A DNA stretch of 64,000 nucleotides. It comes from Streptomyces beigongshangae (GTDB lineage Bacteria; Actinomycetota; Actinomycetes; Streptomycetales; Streptomycetaceae). Made by a program: the position numbers and the translations under genes. This document shows, in pieces, positions 55,216 through 63,356 of the stretch (positions are counted from its first letter, which is position 1; each line of letters begins with the position of its first letter). Where the stretch lies: contig NZ_JAHKJW010000012.1 of the NCBI RefSeq assembly GCF_019710745.1, positions 120,441-184,440 on the forward strand. The letters run 5' to 3'. The notes beneath the pieces are model-generated. The model was given only the letters and a program-made list of their open reading frames with translations. It was not told the DNA's origin and did not search any database.

Positions 55216-55996
55216 ACAGAGGAGCCTCAGCCAGCGCTCCCAGCTCCGGATCGTGCGCCAGGATGGCCTGTTCCACCCGGCGCAGCTTGGGCGAGGGGTC
55301 CACACCCAGCTCCTCGGACAGCCTCTGGCGCATCCGGCGGTAGACGTCCAGGGCCTTGGCCTGTCGACCCGAGCAGTACAGCGCGATCATGAGCTGCTCG
55401 CAGAAGAGTTCGCTCATGGGGTGGGCGTAGTGCTGTTCGTACAGCTCGGCGATCACGCCCGCGTGACGGCCCGCCGCAAGCTCGGCGTCGAACATCAGTT
55501 CAAGGGCGCGTATCCGGTGCGACTCGTAGCGGGCCGCGGCCCTTCGGCACAACGGGGTCTCGACGGAGCCGCCGAAGACCGGTCCGCGCCACATGGACAG
55601 GGCCGACCGCAGGTGGTCGGCCAACTCGTGCGGAGGGACGCGAGGGCGGGCCTCGATCTCGTTGACGACCCTGACGAATTCCATCGCGTCGAGTTCTCCC
55701 TCCGACAGGGCCAGCCGGTAGCCGGTCGGATGTGCGGTCAGTCGGGACGAGGGCCGGTCCGGTTCCAGACTTCGCAGCCGGCGCCGGAGACGGCTGACAT
55801 GTGCATGCAAGGAATTCGCCTGGATTTCCTCGGCGGCGTCTCCCCACATGCTGTGCATGAGCTCCTCGCTCGGTATCGGCTCGCCCTCCCCGACCAGTAG
55901 CGTCTGCAACAGCGAGCGTTGCAGGCATCCGGGTACCTCGATCCTTTCCCTGGACGTGTTGATCTCTAGAGCTCCGAGAATGGAAAATTTCAGCAC
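55211..55996 (-). CDS. SARP-family transcriptional activator
   Basis: 261 residues from GTG 55996 after AAGGAAAG. It has the SARP layout: an OmpR-type DNA-binding domain (LKFSILGALEINTSRERIEV, LQTLLVGEGEPIPSEEL, AEEIQANSLHAHVSRLRRRL, GYRLAL) then the bacterial activation domain (LFCEQLMIALYCSGRQAKAL, YRRMRQRLSEELGVDPSPKL). SARPs are cluster-situated activators that bind heptamer repeats every 11 bp; such repeats occur at 40869-40897 and 56634-56651. The valanimycin cluster also has a SARP (VlmI). It probably switches on the azoxy operon and the secreted-protein array. Confidence 0.93.
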   Translation of the reverse strand: MLKFSILGALEINTSRERIEVPGCLQRSLLQTLLVGEGEPIPSEELMHSMWGDAAEEIQANSLHAHVSRLRRRLRSLEPDRPSSRLTAHPTGYRLALSEGELDAMEFVRVVNEIEARPRVPPHELADHLRSALSMWRGPVFGGSVETPLCRRAAARYESHRIRALELMFDAELAAGRHAGVIAELYEQHYAHPMSELFCEQLMIALYCSGRQAKALDVYRRMRQRLSEELGVDPSPKLRRVEQAILAHDPELGALAEAPLS

Positions 55997-56770
55997 AGTG
56001 CTCTTTCCTTTCGGGAATTCGAGAATTCGGGAATTCGGGAAAAAGGATGCACGTTGTCTTCGGTCGCAGCTCGGATTTCCATCTGGTGGGGGCGCCGGCA
56101 GGGGATGTCGTGCACGGTGCAGCGCCTCGGATTTCTCCACGATGACGATTCGTGTAAGTGGACTGCATGCAGGGGTCCTCGGTACGCCTGGGGAATGCCT
56201 TTCATCCGTATCATGGGTGGCCGACTGCATGTCAACGGCACCGGTATATGCGCACATGATGGATGCGGGCGCTTGAAGGCATGGTGAACCGTAGGTCTAC
56301 CGGCGGTTCCGGGAGCCTTTTCTGTATTCACCTTCACCGATCATCGTCCCTGCAGGGACCCGTGCTGGCGCCCGTGATGGGCTCACCACCCCCCGATCGA
56401 CCGATGACGCGGGACGAGCTCCACCGCCCCGTCAACCCTGTCGTTCATTTCTCACAAACCCTGCCCAGGCTCGGGTGCCTCACACACGTTGTCCGCTGTC
56501 AGGTCCATCGAGCCATCCCTTTCGGACAAACCCGCCTCGACCTGCCGGGTTTCATTGGTCTCGACGTCCGGGCCGCCGCATAGAGATCGTCCGGGGTTCG
56601 GCATCCGAGACCCAGGGCGGTGAAATCAGGCACATGTCAGTTGAATGTCAGAGGGGCTGGCCAAAATGGACGAGCAGCGAGGAGGGCCGCCGTAACGCGG
56701 GCTGAAGTCCACCACCTCGCCGTTGCTCACAGGTGTTAGCCGGATCACCTGCATCAAGGGGGAATCACAC
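55997..56770. other. 774-base divergent region between the SARP gene and the secreted-protein array
   Basis: No supported gene. It starts with three GAATTC units repeated every eight or nine bases (about 56015-56040) just before the SARP start. Near its right end it carries a SARP-like heptamer pair. Confidence 0.5.
56634..56667 (+). promoter_or_regulatory. SARP-type heptamer pair upstream of the secreted-protein array
   Basis: ATGTCAG at 56634-56640 and again at 56645-56651, four bases apart, giving the 11-bp period used by SARPs. AT-rich CAAAAT about 10 bases on could be the -10. It shares the core TCAG with the heptamers before the azoxy operon. Confidence 0.5.
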
Positions 56771-57238
56771 ATGACCGGCAAGAGCGGCAGAGACAGAACC
56801 CGGGCCGGGCGTCGCAGATGCACACCGGGTGGCAGAGCACGAGCGGTGGCGGTGACCGCCCTGCTCGCCGGCAGCGGACCGATGGCCCCGGGGACCTCTC
56901 ACGCCACTGCCTCCTGCGAGACACGGCCCACCGTGCAGCACGTCGACTGGACTCCGATGACCTTCGTCGGCGACGTCGTCTGTCCGCACCACCTCGGCTC
57001 CGTACGGCTGCAGTCCACGACCCAGAGTTCGGTCAACGGGCAGATCCGCTTCTCCCCCAGCTGGTTCGTGTGCTGGAAGCGGGGCGGACAGTACCAGGGC
57101 AGCGACATCTGGTACTACACACAGGGCGACACGGTCTCCGCCAGCCGGATGTCCAAGGGCTGGGGATACCTGCCCGCGGCAGAGCTTCGCGTATCCACCC
57201 ATCCGGTGCCTGGCCTGAGCCAGTGCACCTGGTCGTGA
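56771..57238 (+). CDS. Secreted SH3b-like small protein, paralogue 1
   Basis: 155 residues from ATG 56771 after AAGGGGGAA. Basic N-terminus (RTRAGRRRCTPGGRARAVA), hydrophobic stretch and Ala-x-Ala-like region before CETRPTVQHVDW suggest export. The core SWFVCWKRGG, DIWYYTQGDTVSA, KGWGYLPAAEL, PVPGLSQCTW is shared by five neighbours and resembles bacterial SH3 (SH3b) modules, which bind cell wall or peptides. Four mature cysteines could form two disulphides. Function unknown. Confidence 0.75.
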   Translation: MTGKSGRDRTRAGRRRCTPGGRARAVAVTALLAGSGPMAPGTSHATASCETRPTVQHVDWTPMTFVGDVVCPHHLGSVRLQSTTQSSVNGQIRFSPSWFVCWKRGGQYQGSDIWYYTQGDTVSASRMSKGWGYLPAAELRVSTHPVPGLSQCTWS

Positions 57239-57254
57239 GGCCCGGGAGGCCGTG

Positions 57255-57707
57255 TTGAGAGCCGTACGCACCCCGGCCAGGATCCGCAGGGCGCTCGCTT
57301 CCGTTCTGCTCTGCCTGGGCCTCGGCGCCACACCCGCCGCCATGGCGAACGCCGAGGCCCCGGACGCCGCCGCCGCGACCTGCTCGCTGCGCCAGCAGCA
57401 GCCCCACGCGGACGCCATCGGAAACGTCTTCTCCCTCGACCTGTACTGCGACAACCTGGCGTCGGACGTCTACGGCAGGGCCGCCTTCGGCGCACCGACC
57501 ACCGGGCGCCTGGCCTTGTCGCCGAGTTGGTTCGTCTGCTGGACCGAGGGTGACGCCCCGGCCGGGGAGAGCCGGGTCTGGTACTACACGCAGGCCGACC
57601 GCGTGCTGACCCAGCGGCGGATCAAGGGCTGGGGCGTGGTGCCCGCCAGGATCGTGCAGGCCCCGTCCCACCCCCATCCGGGCCTGCCCCGCTGTTCGTG
57701 GGTCTGA
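57255..57707 (+). CDS. Secreted SH3b-like small protein, paralogue 2
   Basis: About 150 residues; TTG or GTG starts around 57252-57255 give MLRAVRTPARIRRALASVLL. Clear signal peptide (ALASVLLCLGLGATPAAMANA, cut near NAEA). Mature core: CSLRQQQPH, DLYCDNLASDVYGRAAFGA, SWFVCWTEGDAPAGES, VWYYTQADRVL, KGWGVVPARI and PHPGLPRCSW. It is nearest to paralogues 4 and 5, which share the DLYC-D/E-N segment. Its 5' end lies 16 bases after paralogue 1. Confidence 0.75.
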   Translation: MRAVRTPARIRRALASVLLCLGLGATPAAMANAEAPDAAAATCSLRQQQPHADAIGNVFSLDLYCDNLASDVYGRAAFGAPTTGRLALSPSWFVCWTEGDAPAGESRVWYYTQADRVLTQRRIKGWGVVPARIVQAPSHPHPGLPRCSWV

Positions 57708-57813
57708 TCCGCCGCAGTTTCCCCACGCGGCGGCCTGCTGGGGTCCCGGGCACCGCACCGCGGGACCTGCCGGGCCGGCGCAGACCGCAGTCCATCTCGA
57801 CCTGGGAAGTTCC

Positions 57814-58215
57814 ATGACCGTCAAACGCAGGAGATACCTGGGCGCCGTGCTGGCGTCCCTGCTCGGCTGTGCACTGCTGTCCGCCCCCGTGACGGCACTG
57901 GGCTCCGGCCCGGACGGGCCCGGCCGGCAGGAGTCCGCCACGCACACCGCCCCGCACGTGATGAACGCCGTCAACGGCGAATGGCGGCTGTGCGCCTACA
58001 CCGGTGGCCACCCGGAACTGGGTGAGGGCCACGCGAACGACGCCGTGGGGCACCTTCAGTGCGTGCTGAACCAGGTGTACGGCTACACGAGCGTTGTCGC
58101 CGACAAGATCTTCGGGTCCACGACGCGCGCAGCGGTCGTGGACTTCCAGCAGTCCGTCGGCCTCACCGCCGACGGCTTCGTCGGTCCGCGTACCTGGGCC
58201 GCCCTGCACCCCTGA
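57814..58215 (+). CDS. Secreted peptidoglycan-binding protein
   Basis: 133 residues. Signal peptide YLGAVLASLLGCALLSAPVTA. The C-terminal 65 residues are a PG_binding_1 module: AVGHLQCVLNQVYGY, DKIFGSTTRAAVVDFQQSVG, LTADGFVGPRTWAAL. It has no catalytic domain. Situated inside the array of SH3b-like paralogues, it suggests that the whole group acts at the cell wall. Confidence 0.9.
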   Translation: MTVKRRRYLGAVLASLLGCALLSAPVTALGSGPDGPGRQESATHTAPHVMNAVNGEWRLCAYTGGHPELGEGHANDAVGHLQCVLNQVYGYTSVVADKIFGSTTRAAVVDFQQSVGLTADGFVGPRTWAALHP

Positions 58216-58292
58216 CCGGACAGGCGCGCCGCGCCGGCAGGTCGGCCACTCCGGTCCCTGCCGGGACCGGCCAGGACACGGGAGGGAAAGTC

Positions 58293-58742
58293 ATGAAGAG
58301 ATCACGGGCCCGGGCCCGGGGCGTGCTCGGTGTCGCCGCGGCCCTGGCGGCCACGGCGACGGCCGTGCCCGGCAACGCCTGGGCGGGCGGCACCCCTCCC
58401 GCGGCCGCGGGCGCGTGCGAGACCCGCGAAGGGGTCCAGCACGTCGACTGGACCGGCATGTGGTTCGACCACGACGTGGTGTGCGACAACGCACCGGGGG
58501 ACGTACGGCTCCAGTCCTTCGCGTCCAGCCCGGTCGTCGGGCGGACGCTCACCACCCGGAGCTGGTTCGTCTGCTGGAAGCTCGGCGACGCGCACGCCGG
58601 CGGCAACAGCATCTGGTACTACACGCAGGGCGACGAGGTGGTGAGCCGGCCCTCCACCCAGGCGTGGGGCTACATGCCGGCCTCCATGGTGTACTCCGGC
58701 AGCCACCCGGCGCCCGGCCTGCCCAGGTGTCCCTGGGGATGA
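58293..58742 (+). CDS. Secreted SH3b-like small protein, paralogue 3
   Basis: 149 residues from ATG 58293 after GGAGGGAAAG. Signal peptide GVLGVAAALAATATAVPGNAWA. Core: CETREGVQHVDWTGMWF, VCDNAPGDVRLQSF, SWFVCWKLGDAHAGGN, IWYYTQGDEVV, QAWGYMPASM and PAPGLPRCPW. The QHVDW and DVRLQS segments make it the closest relative of paralogue 1, so the array arose by at least two rounds of duplication. Confidence 0.78.
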   Translation: MKRSRARARGVLGVAAALAATATAVPGNAWAGGTPPAAAGACETREGVQHVDWTGMWFDHDVVCDNAPGDVRLQSFASSPVVGRTLTTRSWFVCWKLGDAHAGGNSIWYYTQGDEVVSRPSTQAWGYMPASMVYSGSHPAPGLPRCPWG

Positions 58743-58777
58743 CGAGACGACAACAGCACGGAGACAGAGGGGGAGAC

Positions 58778-59284
58778 ATGACAGCGAACGAGCCGGCCGG
58801 GAGACCTGACCGGCGCCGAACGGGCCGCTGGGCCGCACTCGCCGCCACCGTCGTCCTGGCCGCAGCCGTGACCACGCCGTCCGCTGCGGCAGGCACCGGG
58901 CAGGAGGCCGATGCGCAGCGGATCTGCGAGATCCGCACCGGCGTGTCGCACACCGATCACACCGGCAGGACCTTCTCCACGGACCTGTACTGCGAGAACG
59001 CCGTCGCGGACGTCTTCGCCGGCCCGCAGAACTACGGCACCGTGATCGCCAAGCTTGCCACCACACTGAGCTGGTTCGTGTGCTGGGAGACCGGCGAACT
59101 GCACGCCGGCGGCAACCGCATCTGGTACTACACGCAGGGCGACCGCATCCTCAACTGGCCCCTGCGCAAGGGCTGGGGCTACGTTCCCGCGTTCTCCCTG
59201 TGGACCACGGAGGACCCCTTCCCGGGCCTCCCGCCGTGCGTGCCCTCCCTGAAGGAGAAGGCCGGCCCGGCGGGTCGGTCATGA
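58778..59284 (+). CDS. Secreted SH3b-like small protein, paralogue 4
   Basis: 168 residues from ATG 58778 after GAGGGGGAG. Signal region WAALAATVVLAAAVTTPSAAA. Core: CEIRTGVSHTDHTGRTFSTD, LYCENAVADVFAG, LSWFVCWETGELHAGGN, IWYYTQGDRIL, KGWGYVPAFSLW and DPFPGLPPC, then a 15-residue Lys/Pro tail absent from the others. Coupled to paralogue 5 by an ATGA overlap. Confidence 0.78.
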   Translation: MTANEPAGRPDRRRTGRWAALAATVVLAAAVTTPSAAAGTGQEADAQRICEIRTGVSHTDHTGRTFSTDLYCENAVADVFAGPQNYGTVIAKLATTLSWFVCWETGELHAGGNRIWYYTQGDRILNWPLRKGWGYVPAFSLWTTEDPFPGLPPCVPSLKEKAGPAGRS

Positions 59285-59721
59285 CGCGGCCCGCAACGGG
59301 CCGCAGGGGCCTTACCGTCGCGGGGGCCTTCCTGCTCGCGGTCACGGCGGTGCTGTCCACGGACTCCACCGCCGGTGCCGCCGTCCGGCGGACGTGCCAC
59401 ATCCGGGAGGGTGTGACGCACCAGGACACGCTGGGGAACGCCTTCACCAAGGACCTGTACTGCGAGAACAGCCCGGGCAAGCTGTACGGGCGCGCCTCTT
59501 TCGTGGCTCCGGTGACCGGTCTGCTCAACAGCACGACCAGCTGGTTCGTCTGCTGGACGATGGGCGAACCGCATCCGGGCGGCAACAACGTCTGGTACTA
59601 CACGCAGGGCGACGAGACGGTACAGGTGCCGTCGGTCCAGGCGTGGGGCACCATCCCCGCGAACCATCTGTGGGCGGACCAGGATCCTTTCCCGGGGCTG
59701 CCGCGCTGCCCCTGGTGGTAA
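59281..59721 (+). CDS. Secreted SH3b-like small protein, paralogue 5
   Basis: 146 residues. Signal region GLTVAGAFLLAVTAVLSTDSTAGA. Core: CHIREGVTHQDTLGNAFTKD, LYCENSPGKLYGRASF, SWFVCWTMGEPHPGGN, VWYYTQGDETV, QAWGTIPANHLW and DPFPGLPRCPWW. Translation overlaps paralogue 4. It ends the array. Confidence 0.78.
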   Translation: MTRPATGRRGLTVAGAFLLAVTAVLSTDSTAGAAVRRTCHIREGVTHQDTLGNAFTKDLYCENSPGKLYGRASFVAPVTGLLNSTTSWFVCWTMGEPHPGGNNVWYYTQGDETVQVPSVQAWGTIPANHLWADQDPFPGLPRCPWW

Positions 59722-59877
59722 CCCCCGGTCGGCCCGCCGGCGGCGCCGATCGCGCCCGGCGCGGCCCGGCTCCCGGATTACCTCAGCGGTAATCGACATG
59801 ATCCCGGTCATCCAGCATCGTGATCGTGCGGAGGATCTGAAAGTCAACCGGACATCACTCACAAGGAGGTCGCTGTC

Positions 59878-60315
59878 GTGTCAACGGCCGGACTTCGCGC
59901 ACAATCCAAGACAGAAGAGCTGCCGCTGGTGTGGCTGCGTAGGTTTCTCGCCCTGGACGCGGCTGTCACGGCCGTCAACGGGCTCGCCTACCTCCTGGCC
60001 TCGGGACCGCTGGGGCGGCTGCTCGGGGTGGGAGAAGGGCTGCTGCTCGGCCTCGGCGCCGTTCTGGCGCTGTACGGAGCGGCGGTGGGGTATCTGGCCG
60101 GCCGGCCGCGGCCGGCGGTGCGGGCGGTCCAGGCCGTGATCGAGACCAATGCCCTGTGGGCGGTTCTCAGTGCCGTCGCGCTGACCGTCTGGTTCGACGA
60201 TCCCCACACTGCGGGCTGGATCTGGATCCCGCTGCAGGCGGTCGTGGTCGGCGGATTCGCTCTCCTGCAGTACATGGCACTGCGCCAGGTACGCGCGGGG
60301 GCCGGCCAGGACTGA
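59878..60315 (+). CDS. Small integral membrane protein
   Basis: 145 residues from GTG 59878, preceded by an ideal AAGGAGG site. Four hydrophobic helices: ALDAAVTAVNGLAYLLA, LLLGLGAVLALYGAAVGYL, NALWAVLSAVALTVW and IWIPLQAVVVGGFALLQYMA. No motif identifies a function. Proteins of this type are common and often lie beside a regulator; here an XRE-type regulator is convergent with it. Confidence 0.8.
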   Translation: MSTAGLRAQSKTEELPLVWLRRFLALDAAVTAVNGLAYLLASGPLGRLLGVGEGLLLGLGAVLALYGAAVGYLAGRPRPAVRAVQAVIETNALWAVLSAVALTVWFDDPHTAGWIWIPLQAVVVGGFALLQYMALRQVRAGAGQD

Positions 60316-60350
60316 TCCACGCTCCCCGAGGACGGGCGGAATCGACGACG

Positions 60351-61223
60351 TCAGCCGACTCCTGGCCCGGCTACCGAGGGCTGAACCGCGTCGACGAGTT
60401 CCTGAAGAACCTTGGCCGTCTCCGGGTCGGTCGGGAGGAATGCCTCCACCGCCAACTCGGAGACGGTCACGTCCATGGGCGTGTTGAACGTGGTGGCCGT
60501 CGAAATGAAGGAGAGCACCTGCCCGTCGACCTCCACGTGGAGCGGCAACGCGAAAGCGTGGGCGCCGTGGGCGCCGAGGTGACCACTGCCGACGCCCACC
60601 ACGTCGGAGCCATGACGGTGCGGTGCCGGATAGGCGATCAACTCGTCGTGGAGCCGACGCAGCCCGTCCGAGGCACGCAGCATGATCTGACGTTCGATCC
60701 GCTGCAGGAGATGTGCCCGCCACTCGTCGAAGTTGCGGATGCGCGACGCGAGCCCGAGCGGGTGCAGGATGAGCCGCATGGCGTTCAGAGGTGGGGCCAG
60801 CACGTGCTCCGGCAGACCGCTCAGCAGGGCCCGCACGCCGCGGTTGGCGGCTACGACATCGTAGGTGCCGTCCATCACCAGGGCGGGGTTCGGCTCGTAC
60901 GCGGCCAGCAGACTGTCGAGACCCGAGCGCAGGGCCTTCATCGCCGGAGCCGTCAGCGGGGTGTCGGGATAGGCCGGCGCATAGCCGGCGGCCACCAGCA
61001 GCGCGTTCCGTTCCCTCACGGGAACGTCGAGCCCCTCCGCGAGACGCAGCACCATGGCCTGGCTGGGTTTGGCACGCCCCGTTTCGATGAAGCTGATGTG
61101 GCGTGCCGAGGTTTCGGAACTCAGGGCCAGTTCGAGCTGAGTGATCCGGCGCCGCTCACGCCAGCCTCTGAGCAGGGCTCCTACGGTTGTGCCGTTGCCG
61201 GCGCCCCCAATGACAGCAGTCAT
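60351..61223 (-). CDS. XRE-family regulator with MmyB-like ligand domain
   Basis: 290 residues from ATG 61223. N-terminal helix-turn-helix LRGWRERRRITQLELALSSE, SARHISFIETGRAKPSQAMV, LRLAEGLDVPVRERNALL. The C-terminal PAS-like domain carries the MmyB hallmarks GYAPAYPDTPL, VAANRGVRALL, LNAMRLILHPLG and a fatty-acid-binding style core. MmyB-type regulators control antibiotic or redox genes. The target is probably the adjacent membrane protein or an unlinked dehydrogenase. Confidence 0.9.
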   Translation of the reverse strand: MTAVIGGAGNGTTVGALLRGWRERRRITQLELALSSETSARHISFIETGRAKPSQAMVLRLAEGLDVPVRERNALLVAAGYAPAYPDTPLTAPAMKALRSGLDSLLAAYEPNPALVMDGTYDVVAANRGVRALLSGLPEHVLAPPLNAMRLILHPLGLASRIRNFDEWRAHLLQRIERQIMLRASDGLRRLHDELIAYPAPHRHGSDVVGVGSGHLGAHGAHAFALPLHVEVDGQVLSFISTATTFNTPMDVTVSELAVEAFLPTDPETAKVLQELVDAVQPSVAGPGVG

Positions 61224-61314
61224 GGCTCCGACGGTAATGCATGGCCGGTGCCGAGCGCGTGACAGCCGGCCGACGCCAGTCGGCCCACGTGCGTGGATCA
61301 GGGAAGCCGTGGTG

Positions 61315-61467
61315 ACGCCGGCACGACGGCTCGGGCACTCGTCCCCCGCTGTCACGCTTGGTTACTATGCTCACTCCATGCCGGAGGCCGGAGGCAAGCG
61401 CCGTACCGCGCAGGATCCTGCCGTGGAATGTAAGGCAAAAAAGCTATGGGGTCTTGGAAGATGCTGA
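61315..61467 (+). pseudogene. C-terminal fragment of a tyrosine recombinase (integrase)
   Basis: The plus frame RRLGHSSPAVTLGYYAHSMP, EAGGKRRTA is the very end of a phage or ICE integrase: L-G-H-S with the active-site His, and the nucleophilic Tyr in GYYAH. Everything before it is missing. It points to a lost mobile element beside the CRISPR array. Confidence 0.7.
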
Positions 61468-61577
61468 GAGAGGTCGTCGCCACCCGCTACATCACGCCCC
61501 TCCACTCCGGCGGTTCCGTCCCCGGCGTCGTCGAGGCCGACGACCTGGGCACCTACGTCGTGAAGTCGTCTAGCTGA
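61461..61577 (+). pseudogene. N-terminal fragment of a HipA-family kinase-like gene
   Basis: 38 residues: MLREVVATRYITPLHSGGSV, PGVVEADDLGTYVVK then SSS and a stop. This matches the beginning of the actinomycete HipA-like proteins (about 270 residues), which continue K-F-x-G-A-G-Q-G. The gene is cut after about 35 codons. Confidence 0.65.
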
Positions 61578-62441
61578 GGGCGTCGACCTGCGTCTATACG
61601 GCCGTTTGTGCTTCTGACCTGCGCTGATGCTTGTTTCAGCGCCTTTCAGGTTCGTCCTGCGTTATGCAGCCCATCCTCTCCACGCGCTCCCCAGCGTTGT
61701 TCATTCTCCCCAGATTCTCCCCAGCGTCGGCCGTGCCGTGAGGAGGTGGAGCTGGTCGACCTGTGACACTGCTACAGACACGGTGAGTAACTGACGGTGG
61801 TAGGAAAAATGTCGTCCACCAGCAGGTTCTTCGTCTGCTGGTGGTACAGCCGTTGCATGCCTCTGGCCTGTATAGACGCGCTGTCGGAAGGGGAGTTGGC
61901 AGGCTCTGGCCCGCGTATGGTCCGGATCTTGGTGCGCGACGCATCGGTAGTGGGCAGTGTCTGCCTGCGGACTGGAGTGGGGCTGCTTTGTATATGGGCG
62001 AGGACTCGGCTTCCGTGGTCCCCGCCGAACCACCCTTGTATCGGCGGGGACCACGGAAGCCGTCGCGCGGCACTGAAATTTCGCAGTCGAGGACCTCTGA
62101 CCCACCGGTGAGAACAGGGGTCGGCAGACATGGGGTGGGGGAAACAACGGTTTGGCGCCAAGGGCTCAGCTGTGTTCTGGGCCGTTGCGCCATCGTTTGA
62201 CGGTGATGATGCCCATCCCGGTATGAGTGGTCGCCGCGCGGCTGGGCAGGTGGCGTGTCGATCGCATTGGCCGTCGAAGCGAACCCGGCAGTCTGTGCAT
62301 GGGCTCCCAACGCGGTGCGGTAGACCTGTTGGGTCATGGGAAGAGAGTGTTGGGTAGTAGTTGTGCTGCTCCTCCACGCCGAGGAAAAGCAACTGAATGA
62401 AAACAGGCAGCCTGCCTACTAAAGTCCCAGCTCAGCAAGTG
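61578..62441. other. 864-base gap before the CRISPR array, with leader
   Basis: No supported gene. It holds a perfect 22-bp inverted repeat (62007-62062). The last 120 bases, AT-richer and ending AAAGTCCCAGCTCAGCAA next to repeat 1, look like a type I-E leader. The motif TATAGACG appears in both orientations (about 61595 and 61870). Confidence 0.5.
62007..62062. repeat. Perfect 22-bp inverted repeat
   Basis: The left arm (62007-62028) begins CGGCTTCCGTGG and ends CCCCGCCGA. The right arm (62041-62062) is its exact reverse complement; the loop is 12 bases. It could be a terminator, a fold-back small RNA or the trace of an inserted element. Confidence 0.8.
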
Positions 62442-62896
62442 TCGACCCCGCGCCCGCGGGGATGCTCCGGTGCTGGAGCTGGACCCGCGGACCGGCTGGG
62501 TGTCGACCCCGCGCCCGCGGGGATGCTCCGACCTGTCCGCGATCGTCGCCGACGACAAACTCGTCGACCCCGCGCCCGCGGGGATGCTCCGCGCTACATA
62601 CGGCTCCGCGCCGCACTGAACGCGTCGACCCCGCGCCCGCGGGGATGCTCCGGAACGCCCGACCCGCCACACGACAGCCTGTTGGTCGACCCCGCGCCCG
62701 CGGGGATGCTCCGTCCATGAGCACCAGCCCCGGCCCGGACCTGATGTCGACCCCGCGCCCGCGGGGATCGTCCGGACGACGAACCATGACGCTCGCCGAG
62801 CTGATCGTGGACCCCGCCCTTGTGAGGATCGTCGTCTTACCAGGGACGGCCGCGCATCGTCCTGGAGTGGACCCCGCGTCGGCGGAGATCGTCCGT
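62442..62896 (+). CRISPR. CRISPR array, type I-E-like, 8 repeats and 7 spacers
   Basis: 29-base repeats begin GTCGACCCCGCGCCC and end GCGGGGATGCTCCG. They start at 62442, 62503, 62564, 62625, 62686, 62747, 62808 and 62868. Spacers are 32 bases, the last 31. Repeats 1-5 are identical; repeat 6 ends ATCGTCCG, and repeats 7 and 8 are strongly altered. This puts the leader on the left and the old end on the right. The inner palindrome CCCCGCG...CGCGGGG is the type I-E hairpin. No cas gene lies in the window on either side. Confidence 0.97.
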
Positions 62897-63356
62897 TCGA
62901 CCTGTCCAGGTTAGTTGCGCACTGGAAGATTGAAGAAGCGTGTATTGCCTGTCCAACGGGACACTCGTCTATTGCTATCTGGGCAGTTTTGGGTGAGTGC
63001 TGAGAGAACTGGACGACGAGGAATTAGATGCTTCAATCGCTCACCCTCCGTTCCTGTTCGGGCATCGGTGAAAATGTTGCCCACCTCGCGCACGTTGGGT
63101 CGGAGTGAGCGTTTAGAAGGCGCCTGCTCTATCCCCTGGCTTACGGGGTTGACCTGCGTAAACGCAGTCCCCTAGGACTGTCCCCCGAGGCGTGGGGGAC
63201 GTATGGGGGAATCGCGGATTTCCCTGGTTGGGGGACGCGAGCGCTCTTCGGCTGGGCCGTAGTTAGGGTTTCACGCCTCTTTACGCTTCCGAAGCCTCTC
63301 ACGGAAATAATCCTGCACCTTCCCGGCGTTGGTGATCTCCGAGCCGAGGGGGGAAA
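62897..63356. other. 460 bases after the array without a supported gene
   Basis: Locally AT-richer sequence. It contains a small hairpin GTCCCCC-GAGGCGT-GGGGGAC at 63180-63200 that may be a terminator. No cas gene, RNA gene or repeat continuation was seen. Confidence 0.5.

Noticed and set aside
63180..63200. GTCCCCC/GGGGGAC hairpin as part of a second CRISPR array
   Set aside because: Only one copy, with no regular spacing; better read as a small terminator.
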